From: Primula veris
Taxonomy: Eukaryota > Streptophyta > Magnoliopsida > Ericales > Primulaceae
DNA length: 64,000 bases
Assembly (NCBI GenBank): GCA_963682055.1
Contig: OY821748.1
Span: 32,409,661 to 32,473,660, forward strand
Direction: 5' to 3'
Below, one piece after another: positions 43,381 to 54,100 of this stretch (position 1 is the first letter of the stretch; each line of letters opens with the position of its first letter). The notes under the pieces are model-generated. The model saw only the letters and a program-made list of their open reading frames with translations, made no database searches and was not told the DNA's origin. A program made the position numbers and the translations under genes.

Positions 43381-44724
43381 ATGGTTCGCACCAAGAAAGC
43401 TCAACCACACCTCGTCGACGACCATGAGGACGACTACGTGCCTCCGTCCCCGAGCCGCCCCCGTGTTCCTCGCGGTCGACGAACCGGCTCCTCCACCGCT
43501 CCACCATCGGGCCCCGGTGCCTCTTCCGGCTCTCTTCCTCCTCTCTATCCATCTACAATGGGTAAGAGAGCTATCTTGACTAATTTTACAATAGATATGC
43601 CTTTATTCGTTGAACGTTTTCCTCTTCTCATGCAAGATTTAAACTTTCAAAAACTCAACGTAATTCTTACTCTAAAAGAGCCTTTCTTCATTGAAAATAT
43701 ATATGAATTTTACCATAACCTAGTTCTTGATAGGGGTCATGATGACGCACTCCGCTTGCGTTCATCGTTTAATGGCCAGGCCTTCGTTTACGGTATAGAC
43801 CGTTTACGAAATCTTCTACACCTCGATGCTGCGGGGGTGTACGAGCAAAGTGACGAACTTTGCGAAATGCTAAACATCATTAATTTTACCGATTTCAAAG
43901 ATGAGCTATTTTATCCCGCCCACAACAATCAGTCTAACAAAGCCCACGGCCTTCTATTTAGAAATAAATTAGCCTACCACATCCTCTCTCACATCGTCCT
44001 CCCTCATACTTCAAATTTCACGGATGTTACCAATGAGTACATCTTCCTTCTAGGGTGCATCCATCGCCGAGTCAAGCTTGACTTCGCGACTCTCATATTC
44101 TTTAAGATGGATTCGCTCAAAACGAAATCTAAGAATGGGCTACCTTACGGTGCCTTGATTTCGGCCATCTTAAAGGACCTAAACCTTGTTCCCGGTGGAA
44201 CCCTTTTCAAGAATAAGGATAAACACATTTGGGACACCTCTTATCTTGCCCAAATGTCAATAAAATTCAACACTACCGCCAAGACCATTACTTGGTCCGG
44301 TAAACGGGTGTCCGGCCCCGACTACACTACTCTTTCCCCCGAAGAGGAAGAGTATGTCGGCCCTAAGGCCACACCGCAAGCCGCTCGTGAGGACGTGCCT
44401 ATTTCCTCCGAGTCCCTTCCCCCGTCTCACATTCCTTCCTCTTCTCGTCCCACTCGAGGTCGAGGAAAAGCTCAAGTCGGATCTTCCAACCGTCCTCCGC
44501 GCACCGAACAATTCTACGACGATCTATACATCAACCAATATCGGAATGCACAAATGACTCGTCGGATGTTTCGTTTCTTGCAACCGGGACAAGAGGAGCT
44601 CGACCAACTAGATCGCGAAAGCGCCGAGCAAAGGGCGCAATTCCACGGCTATTTTCCCGACCTTGCCGGGCCCCCAGACGACAACGAAGACGAAGAGGAT
44701 GATGCGACCTCCCACCGCGACTAG
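43381..44724 (+). CDS. MULE second ORF, 447 aa, resembles the putative plant transposon protein family
   Basis: Intact ORF with a good context (ACCATGG). The N-terminal about 60 residues are basic/proline-rich (RPRVPRGRRTGSSTAPPSGP). A conserved-looking core lies at about 65-300 (FPLLMQDLNFQKLNVILTLK, IENIYEFYHNLVLDRGHDDA, FVYGIDRLRNLLHLDAAG, EYIFLLGCIHRRVKLDFATL). It resembles, from memory, the putative plant transposon protein domain seen in ORF1-like proteins of plant elements. The tail is low-complexity with a short helix (RTEQFYDDLYINQYRNAQM) and a DDNEDEEDD end. Codon usage is more GC-rich than the transposase. Function unknown: it could be a DNA-binding accessory or anti-silencing factor acting on the palindrome arrays. 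It could also be a captured gene. Confidence 0.75.
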   Translation: MVRTKKAQPHLVDDHEDDYVPPSPSRPRVPRGRRTGSSTAPPSGPGASSGSLPPLYPSTMGKRAILTNFTIDMPLFVERFPLLMQDLNFQKLNVILTLKEPFFIENIYEFYHNLVLDRGHDDALRLRSSFNGQAFVYGIDRLRNLLHLDAAGVYEQSDELCEMLNIINFTDFKDELFYPAHNNQSNKAHGLLFRNKLAYHILSHIVLPHTSNFTDVTNEYIFLLGCIHRRVKLDFATLIFFKMDSLKTKSKNGLPYGALISAILKDLNLVPGGTLFKNKDKHIWDTSYLAQMSIKFNTTAKTITWSGKRVSGPDYTTLSPEEEEYVGPKATPQAAREDVPISSESLPPSHIPSSSRPTRGRGKAQVGSSNRPPRTEQFYDDLYINQYRNAQMTRRMFRFLQPGQEELDQLDRESAEQRAQFHGYFPDLAGPPDDNEDEEDDATSHRD

Positions 44725-44751
44725 GCGGATATCGTTTTTTTTTTTTTTTAT

Positions 44752-45170
44752 GATGTAAAAGGGGGAGAAATACCCTCTCTTTTGTTTTTGCGTTGTATTT
44801 CTCATTTCTTTCGATTTCGAACAACGTTGGTTTTTGATGTAATAAGTAGCAAACACTTTATTTTATGAATCATTATTATGTTGCTTATGCGTTGTGAGTT
44901 TGTGCACTTATAGTATGCGTTTTTATCTTAATCACTTTATTGAATTTGGTGCGCATATATTGCTAGTTGATTGGGTTATATGTATTGTTTTTCATTTGTG
45001 GCGATTGACCATTTTTTATGTTTTTAATGATGTTAAAGGGGGAGAAATACCCTATTTTATTTTGCGTTGTATTTCGTTTGTTTTTCATTTTCTTTTCGAA
45101 CTACGTTGTTTTTGATGTAATAAGTAGCAAACGCTTTGCATTTATGTTATGAATCTTTTTTATGTTATGT
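44752..45170. repeat. Direct duplication in the 3' region of the second ORF
   Basis: GATGT(A/T)AAAGGGGGAGAAAT, TTGCGTTGTATTTC, CGAAC(A/T)ACGTTG and TTTTTGATGTAATAAGTAGC occur in the same order at 44752-44886 and at 45027-45170, an offset of about 277 bp. The first copy is probably the 3' UTR of the second ORF. Confidence 0.8.
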
Positions 45171-45179
45171 TGCTATTTA

Positions 45180-45690
45180 TCATTACGTGTTAATTTGTAT
45201 GACGTTGTGATTTTGATGTTATTATAATTCTACAAATGCGATTTTGATGTTATTATAACTTGTGCGCATATATATCTAGTTGATTGGGTTATTTTTGTTG
45301 TTTTCATTTGTGGCGATTGACCGTTTTTAGGCAAAACTATGGCCAATTTTTCACTTGCATTTTATCGTTCGTTTTCCTTAATCGTTTAGATTTGTTTAAC
45401 TTCGTTTTAAATCGGATGTTGTGACATTTCCTTGTTTTAAATCGGATGTTTAGTAAAACGTCACCTACACATCTTGTACCTAACATATTAATTTACGACA
45501 TCATTTTATGTGATAATACTAGTCTAGTGCATAAATCTTTCGAAAAATCCGATCCAACACTCTCGTACTAAACATATTAATTTACGACATCATTTTTTAA
45601 GAGATCATGTTCAAAAAGGGGATCATGTTTTTATATATTTTTTGTCAAATCAGTGTCCAAAACTGCAAAAAATCCTTGTTCTGTAAATTC
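45180..45690. other. AT-rich spacer before the right TIR of the MULE
   Basis: No ORF or gene. Short internal duplications (TGCGATTTTGATGTTATTATAA; TAACATATTAATTTACGACATC) occur. No function is visible. Confidence 0.6.
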
Positions 45691-45806
45691 TTTACAGTCG
45701 ATCGGTCGTTTCTGAAAAACGACCGATCGTTTTTCAACAGACGACCGATCGTTTTTCAGAAACGACCGATCGTTTTAGTTATGATTTCTTCCAGTGAGTT
45801 CAGACC
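45690..45806. repeat. Subterminal cluster of CGACCGATCG palindromes
   Basis: Four to five AACGACCGATCGTTTT-type palindromes are packed between 45698 and 45777, directly inside the right TIR, and have no inverted counterpart next to the left TIR. The following TTCTTCCAGTGAG is the inverse of part of the 112-bp unit. Confidence 0.85.
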
Positions 45807-46054
45807 AAAAACGACCGATCGAAATGTACATAACGACCGATCGTTTTTGTCTGAAAAACGACCGGTCGTATTGTCCAATTCGACCGATCGTTTATTGTCC
45901 AAATTGTTTCAGAGAGTCCAATAATAAAACGACCGGTCGTTTTAATCATTTCGATCGGTCGTTTTTCGAAAGTAGACCATTTTGGGAATATTTCAGAAAG
46001 GTAGCCCATTCTGAGAATTTAAATGGTCCACTGGACCATTTTGACAAAAAACTC
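45807..46054 (-). repeat. Right TIR of the MULE (248 bp)
   Basis: Inverse of 39114-39361 with about four mismatches. Ends CAAAAAACTC at 46054, followed by the duplicated CAAAGAGAC. Confidence 0.95.
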
Positions 46055-46063
46055 CAAAGAGAC

Positions 46064-48108
46064 AGAGCAGCAATTCGAAATAAAAATTATTACTTATTTA
46101 TTTATTTGGGTTCTGCAAGTCCTGATGTGTCCACGTGAATATTACAACCTTTTAATGCCCGTGAAATTATTAATTGCCAATTTTTGTCCATTTACGATTA
46201 TGAATCCCATAAGTTTTAAGTATAAATAAGATTTAGTCTCTATAGTTCCATTTTATACAGTTGTAACACCCACTTTTTGAACAAATTCATATCCCCTTTA
46301 GTTTTTACAAATATATACGAGAATCACTAATGTTACAATTAACTAATAGAATGGGAGGCATAAAATCTGATTAACTAAGCTATCACCATACGAAAAATTT
46401 CATTTTTAAAAACTTGTACTACTCTACACACTTACGGTCTAACACTTCATCTATCTGAATTACATAACATGTCATTTCTCGTTTTCTATTTAATGTCCTT
46501 TCATAAGTGGTTAATTGTTGTCATTTGAGTCCGAGTGTTATGCGGCAAAACCTTTTCTATATACATTTCAATAATATTATCAGAAATATCTAATTTCCAC
46601 TAAAAATAATTTTAAAATTAGAAATCATTATTGAGAAATACAATTTTATAAATTAAAAAGCAAACATCTGTTTCAAACTTTAAGAATTATTTACGTTTCT
46701 TTTGATTATAATCGTCACTTCAATAACGACAAGTTAGTTATTACACTTTTGACAAATTAGCGGGCAAGACATATTTCGTATGAAACGAGGCCTAAAAAAA
46801 GTTAGCCCTCTCTATAAATTTTAGTTACATTTATATATATTGCGAATCTTCAAATATTAGTTCTTTTAAGTACTATAAATTCTCACGCTTGGTAAATAAA
46901 ATATTTAGATCAGGGTTGTCGAGCAAATAAAAAAGAAGATGTTATCAAAATAAAATTTCAAGAAAATTGTATTATGCTAAAGAACCCAATATATAGAAGG
47001 TATTCAAAGAATTATATACATCAAATATGAATTTCAAACTAATACATCCAATTAACATTAGTAATTAAGAAAATTTGTATTACTTCTCTAGCATGATACT
47101 TAGATTTTTAAATTTTTTAATCAAATTTTTTTACAAGTTTAGAAACGTGTGAAGGGAGATATTTAATAATAATAATTAAAAAAAAAGAACAAATAAATAA
47201 TGTGTTCCTCTATATGGCATTAAACAATATAGATATGAGAGTTACTCTTAAGGAAATAACAATAGATACCATACATGAAAATTGAGAACAAGAAAGTTGG
47301 TCTTGATTTCTTTTTAGTTGGGATAATAATATAAGTCCTATTTCCCTACAAAACTGTATTAGCCATTGATATTTTTATCAAAAGCTGTAATATATGGGAG
47401 GTGACAAAAATAAGTGAAGATTGATAATAAAACTAAAACTTAAGGGTTTGAAAGAATATTACTTCAGTTTTCAATACAAATTGAGTCCAAACTATTAAGA
47501 CTACAACTGTTATTCACAAGATTTCAGATCTACATTTACATCCATTATTATCAAAAATAAAAAATTATTACTTTTTGGTAAGTCCGAAAATAGGTAGCAT
47601 TATCTTTAACAAAAAATCAAATTTGATGATTTGAATAAAAAGCAATTTATAGTTTTGAAAATTTGAGTCAACTAAAACATTTGTTTAGTAAAAACATTGG
47701 ACTAGTCAATAATCATGAAGACATTAACTGACAATTTGGAAAACTAAAAGAGTGACAATGTAATAATAACATCACAAGTAAGTATATGGGTTTGGTCCAA
47801 ATATAGTACTACTGCTACTACTAATAAGAGCTCACTCACTTCTCACTTGTTTCCCATGAACTCACATTTAACAAGTAGAGTGTGAGCTCAAATGATCTTA
47901 GCTTATTAGTACACATGTGATGTTTTTTTTTTTTTTGGCAACATTTTCGTTGTGAACTGATTGTTCTCAACTTTAATGGCAGTTTTATTTTATTTGATTA
48001 ATTATATCCCATCTGAATCTTTTGGATCCATAGTGATTCTGCTTCCAAAATATTAGCAAAAGAAATCCCAAAATGGGATGTTACTAAAAACATTCAACTC
48101 ATCATTGA

Positions 48109-48111
<3 letters not shown>
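46064..48111. other. Upstream region of host gene 2
   Basis: About 2 kb of AT-rich DNA without ORFs or recognised transposon ends. It should contain the promoter of the receptor-like gene, but no clear TATA box was picked out. Confidence 0.6.

Positions 48112-48152
<41 letters not shown>
48112..48152 (+). repeat. (AC)n microsatellite in the 5' leader of host gene 2
   Basis: Twenty uninterrupted AC dinucleotides, ending 7 bp before ATG 48159. The frame is open upstream through the repeat to an ATG at 48078, which would add a Thr-His tract, but the start at 48159 directly yields a signal peptide. Confidence 0.95.
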
Positions 48153-48156
<4 letters not shown>

Positions 48157-48158
48157 CA

Positions 48159-51100
48159 ATGGCGTTCGCCTTCGTCTCCTTTATCGTTCTTCTTTCGCTA
48201 CTCGGAGTAAACTCAGGCGACCTTGAAACTCTCCTAGCACTCAAATCCTCCCTCGATCTTGGCAACTCGTTACAATGGCAAAGTAGTAATTTTTGCCAAT
48301 GGCAAGGGGTAAAAGAATGTATGAACAACCGAGTCACAAAGCTAGTTCTTGAATACTCGAATTTAACAGGAAAACTGGATCAGGAAACAATCAACGGTCT
48401 TGATCAGCTTCGTGTTCTGAGCTTGAAAGGGAACTCTATCACGGGTCCTTTACCAGATTTGTCGGGGTTAACAAGTCTCAAGTCATTGTACCTTAACGAA
48501 AACGACTTGGATGGGGAGTTGCCGGTTTCTTTAACGAAGCTACACCGGTTGAAAGTCGTGGTTTTGTCAGGGAATAGAATTTCGGGGGAGATTCCGGTAG
48601 GTTTTGTCGGTCTCCGGAGATTATATGTGTTATATTTGGATGGTAACAGGTTGACTGGGCAGATACCGAGGCTTAATCAGACTAGTCTTCGGTTTTTTAA
48701 TGTGTCTAATAATTTGCTTTCCGGTCAGATTCCGGTCACTGGGGCTCTCATTCGATTCAATGTGTCGTCGTTTACAGGTAAATTTCAGTAAAGATCTACT
48801 TACTATCTAAATGCCTTAGTATAGTAGCTGTTAGTATATTGCATATAAAAACTGGCATTTTTGACAATATTAATCAGTACAATGTATTATCACTTGTATT
48901 ATCACTTAATAGTTGATTATTCGTAAATTATAATCAATGTGTTTTGATCAATTATGAAATGGAGCTTGGTGATATGGTGAATTAAATGTAATTTACTTAT
49001 ATAGGTGAAATTAAATAATTTGACAGAGAGGTATGTGGAGCACTATTGATTTTATTTGGTCCCATTGTTTCAACAATAAATAAAAAAGCTAATACTTTCA
49101 GTTTGAACATTTATGATCCTTAAATTTGAACAACCTAAAGTGTTGGTTTTTATTATTAGATGGAAATTCACCATACTGAGTTTTATAAGTTGTTCCATTA
49201 TAGTTTTTTTTTTTTCTTTCAGAGTAAGGTTAAATTTTACATCAAGGCTTATGTTTTTATTTCGCCGATTATGTTCACAATCGGGATTTTGGATGTAGTT
49301 TATCATACTTATAAGAAATTGGGTTCTGTTGCATATTTGCATCACACTTTCCGAATAACGGAATATTTGTGTTTCGGTCGAAATTTTTTGACCAAATTGT
49401 TTGGTTGGTTCACACAATGTCAGTTTGTTATGTTAGCTTCATTTTCGACCTTCTAGGATGTTAGCAACTTGCCCTGCATCTTTAAATACAAGGGCTTTAG
49501 TAAATTTATCTGTGTGCATCTGTGAACAATTAGCAGTAAAAACAAGAAATTCCTCAATGTGTGTTTGTTGGTGGTAAAAGAGTTAATTTTCTTGATTTTT
49601 CAGGATCTGAAAAAAATTAGTCAGATTTGGTTGTTTGGAGGTATGGAATCTGTATGCAGCAATTTATTCCTGCAGTTCGTAATATGAGTAATGCTACTTA
49701 ATTTTGAGTTGTTCACCTCAAATAATAACTTAAAAGTTTAAATGAGTGGTTTTCACTAAGCAGCTACTCCCTTTGAAACAAACGAATCCCATTTCATTCG
49801 AACTTTTAGTTACTAGTCTGTAACTCAAATAATTTCAGGACATAATCTTGGAAACAAAGTAGATTTGATACAATATTACACACTAAACTACCTCTGGACT
49901 AATTTGCAGCTTAAAACATGACACTTTTAACAACCTCTAGTTGGTTGAGCAAGACAGTAAATAATGGTTAGTGGTTACTAAGGAAAAAAGAAAATGATTT
50001 TGCACTAAAATGTATACGATTTGGTTACTCGTAAATTTCAGGCAACATTGCTCTCTGCAGCGAACAAATCAGCAAGCCTTGCAACATTAGCCCCTCCTTG
50101 AGCCCATCATATCCGACGGTGCTAAAACATCACCATCACAAAAGCCTGAAACGCTGGCAACTCGCTTTAATAATCGCCGGAGCCACTGCAGCAGCCCTCA
50201 TAGTCTTTATTATCTTATTATGTTTAATCCTCAAACGAAAAAAGTCTAGCAAAAACACAGAATCAACAACCAGAGCTACCAAATCAGTGCCCACAAGAGA
50301 AGAAGGTGCAGATGTTGTGAGTAATGTTGTTACAGGCAGTGACCAAGGTACCTTCCCCGGAGGAGGGATGGGGGCCTTGGTGTTCTGCGGGCCTGGGGGG
50401 CAGCAAATGAGTTATTCACTTGAAGATCTACTAAAAGCTTCTGCGGAGACGTTGGGTAGAGGGACAGTGGGAAGCACGTACAAAGCAGTGATGGAGTCAG
50501 GTTTCATTGTTACGGTGAAGAGGCTGAAAGAGGCTAGGGTTCCGCCACGTGCAGAGGAGTTCAGGCGCCACGTGGACATGCTAGGCAGGCTCAGACATCC
50601 TACTTTGGTACCAATCCGGGCTTACTTTCAAGCCAAGGAAGAGAGGTTACTTGTTTATGATTATTTCCCCAACGGCAGCCTCTTTTCTCTCATTCACGGT
50701 ACGTTTTCTGCTTTACGGAACATTTTCTATAATCTTGCTTTGTTTTTGCTTTTTAAAATATGTTTTGCTATTAATGGTGCGATGCGTATCGATTAGTGAA
50801 GGGGGAAATGACATTCATGAAGTAATTTTTTTTTTGAAGCATTATGAAGAAAACTAATCCCATCATGCTGTGGTAATTAAATGAGATAGCAAAAAAACAA
50901 TTCATGATATTGTAAGGATGAATTAGAACCCAGGAGTCAAGTTTGAAATGCCGTTTAATTGCTTTTCGGGTTCTAATTTCTTCTGTAAAAATTGAGATGG
51001 TTGAGCACATTTGTCATAGTCGTTACTTATTTTTGGTAGTTTATTAATTTAATGTGGTAGTGGTTCGTCGTTACCTATAGAAGAAATATGCCAATATTAG

Positions 51101-54100
51101 ATTAGTAAATGCATCAGATTAGACTCTGGAGTTAACAGAGATAATTACATGTACCAGTTCGTTAGCTAGGCTGCTAGTGTTACTTATTTTTTGAAATAAA
51201 GGCTATTGTTACTTTAAATTTTGCTTTTACAAATTATTGTTGTGTGGGCTAGCTTATCATGACTTATGAGTAAAGGTTTCTTGTATATGCATCTTAGCCA
51301 ATTATTTAAACTATTAATTTTAGTGTCTGTGGACCCAATAAATAGATAGTTGGAATGTATTATGTATAAGAGTTTTTTTTTTTTTTAGAAAGTCTTTTAA
51401 AAAAATAACCTCTTTATACATCAATTGGTATGCTTGTTGGTGTTTGTGAGATGTATAATATTAGGTGAACTTTGAAGTGTTTTATAGGTGATTTTTTTTT
51501 AAGAAAGTTTTTGGGATAAGAAAATATGTGACAAAAATTTAATGATGTGTTAAAATATTAGGGCCTCCACTGATTGCTGGTATTTGAGAAACTTTTTCTA
51601 TCAGATTTCACCTCTATAACTTAACAAGGTGGGTGAGTTGGTTTTGCTGTAACAAAGAAACAAACACCATTCGATATTAAGTTTGATTTTTTTACAAATT
51701 AATTGCGATAACAAGTTAGTAACTGTCCCTACTAAAAGCCAGACCCAACTTTGTCGGTGTTTAAACACAAGTTTGGTTTTATATAATATTGATGCATGGT
51801 TAATGTCACGTCAGCTACTTTTATGTTTTTTAGTGTATAAATGTCATCATCGTGTCTTAGACTTATAAAGTTGAATGTCACATTGCCACCGCTCCAATTT
51901 ATACCTACCCCCTTTATAATTCAACAAAAAAAATAAAATGGTGGGAAACATTTTGCAAAAAGTAGTACCAAATCTGATTAAATCAAAGTACTTTTGAATT
52001 TTGATCATCTTATTCTGTTTGCATGACTTATGGGTAACATTTCATTTTGTAAATATTAGAAAACCTTTTCAAATGGGAGCTAAACAATTCATTGGATGTT
52101 TCAAAAAATTTAGTTAATACCAACTCTTTACCCTTAAAAATGGTCGAATAAAACATTGGGCAACTCTGGTGTTAAAATGTTTGCTATGCACGAGTCGGGG
52201 AGGCGTCGGACCACTTTTGCCTAATATTGATTAAAACCTTGAGTTTCTTAATCCAAAATAAACAAAAAATGACATAGAAAGAAAGCTATTGTTAAATGAG
52301 CCATATTGATTTCCAGGATATAAATAAGTCTAAACATGTTATCAAGTATATATATATAACATGGTACTTTTAAGGACCCTATTAGTTGCAATGTAATGCC
52401 TTAAAACTATTTAGTACTCCTAATTCAACACTTAAAAGAAACATAGCTATTCAGTATTTATCCATAATAGTATTATAAGTCCATAGCCAAATAGAATTAC
52501 AGTTTGTTAACACATTGAGAAAAGCTGCTCCTAAATTATTTTAGCTGCCCACAGTTTTTTATAACACTCTTTTTGTTGGGTACATTTGTATAACACTTTC
52601 TGCAAGCAATAAGCATGCACTGGCCCGTGTACTGTCTTTGTTTTTGGAACTATGCCATTGACAATTTAATGGTCAGAAATTCAAAATCATATTAAAATCA
52701 ATGGATGAAACCTTTTCTTCTCTTTTCAATAAATACTGTGTTAAGATCTAGATTAATTGAAAGGTAACTTTAACTAGTAGTAATAGATAGGTGCATATTC
52801 ACAACTCAAAATTCATATTTGTTATATTGCTGGTGTTAGAGCATGGTATTAACTTTTTATTGTTAAGTCACACATCATTATTTAAAAATCTATTAAATGA
52901 CACATATGCATATTAAGTTAAACACCCACATTAGTTTTAACTTTAACAATGTTATCTATTTTAATTAAAAATTAATTATCCACAATATAAGACTTGTCTC
53001 TTTTTTCCGCGACATACATTAGCGCCAAATTTCAAAAATATTGAATTTTAGAAACATAGAAATAAGTTATTCTATTTTTAACCTATGTTTATTTTAAAAT
53101 TTAATTGTAAACAAAAGGCTGGGTCAAACAAACTGTGGGTTCAATGATTTGGTGAATACTGAATACCAAGAAAATATGCTAAGTATTATGAATAAACTGC
53201 TAGGAGAAAAGAAATAGTAGTATGCGTACAGAGAAAAGATATGCGTGAGATACCAAATTTTAAGGAATAGCAGTTAATTGTGGAGTGGGTTTGACCTTTT
53301 TACCATGTCATCAATTAATAATTTTAACAATGTTTTGACATCTATAAAGTTAACCCACTTTAACACATCTAATGGAGAGACAAAATTACATTGTTAGATA
53401 ATATTTTTAGTTAACAATAGAGATAACAACAATATTGTAGATGTTATTAGAAAGTATAGTTAAGGAGAGATCCGATTAAACGGGACTCAAAAGGATATTT
53501 TCAATGGTTAGGTTCAAATTTACAATTTGAATCCTGTAACCTAACATTTACAGCAGTTTTATGTTTTGGGTGCAAAAACTGAAATGCTTATATTCAAACT
53601 GGATTAATCCGAATTGTACGATTGATCCGTTTTTATTGAGTCAAGATATGTTTTACAGGGATATTGTGGATTCTACTAAACTATTAAGTATAAAATTTGT
53701 TAATGTATCTAATTATACAGGGAACAAACGATCCAACAATCGCTTTACAGTACAATCATGTCCCCATCTCTCTTAAATACCTTTTTCTAATTTTTTCTTG
53801 CTTTTCAATACAAATTTCTAAAATAGGGTACTAACATATTATAGTATTACATGATCAAATAGGTCCGCATGAATATTTATGATTCATTCATATATTTTCC
53901 GGATCTACTGCTTTAAAACAAAATTAGTAGTTTTGTGGTCACATCTAAATCAGTAGGTCACTGAGGCTGAGTAACATGAATTATTTGTGCTTTTCCTCAT
54001 TTGTATCTTTCTATATGCTCATCCAACTGATGTCTAACCTAAGCTGCGAAACCACTTTGGTAGTATCATTTCACGAATTTGTAATGTATCTTGACCATTG

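Larger units (their letters stand above)
39114..46054 (+). mobile_element. Complete Mutator-like element (MULE), 6.94 kb, two intact ORFs
   Basis: TIRs 39114-39361 and 45807-46054 match inverted over 248 bp with about four mismatches. A perfect 9-bp duplication CAAAGAGAC lies on both sides (39105-39113, 46055-46063), the size typical of Mutator. Inside are an intact MuDR-type transposase ORF and a second intact ORF, both on the plus strand. Several arrays carry the palindrome CGACCGATCG. Near-identical TIRs, an unbroken duplication and open frames point to recent insertion and possible autonomy. Confidence 0.95.

Noticed and set aside
48078..48158. N-terminal extension of the receptor-like protein from ATG 48078
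   Set aside because: It would translate the AC repeat and bury the signal peptide; ATG 48159 fits better.
50098..50796. Separate 232-aa kinase ORF
   Set aside because: It is exon 2 of the pseudokinase gene read into intron 2.
52830..53460. Possible MITE in intron 2 of the pseudokinase gene
   Set aside because: Some inverted words (GTTAACTAAAAATA-like) but no matching ends or duplication could be set.
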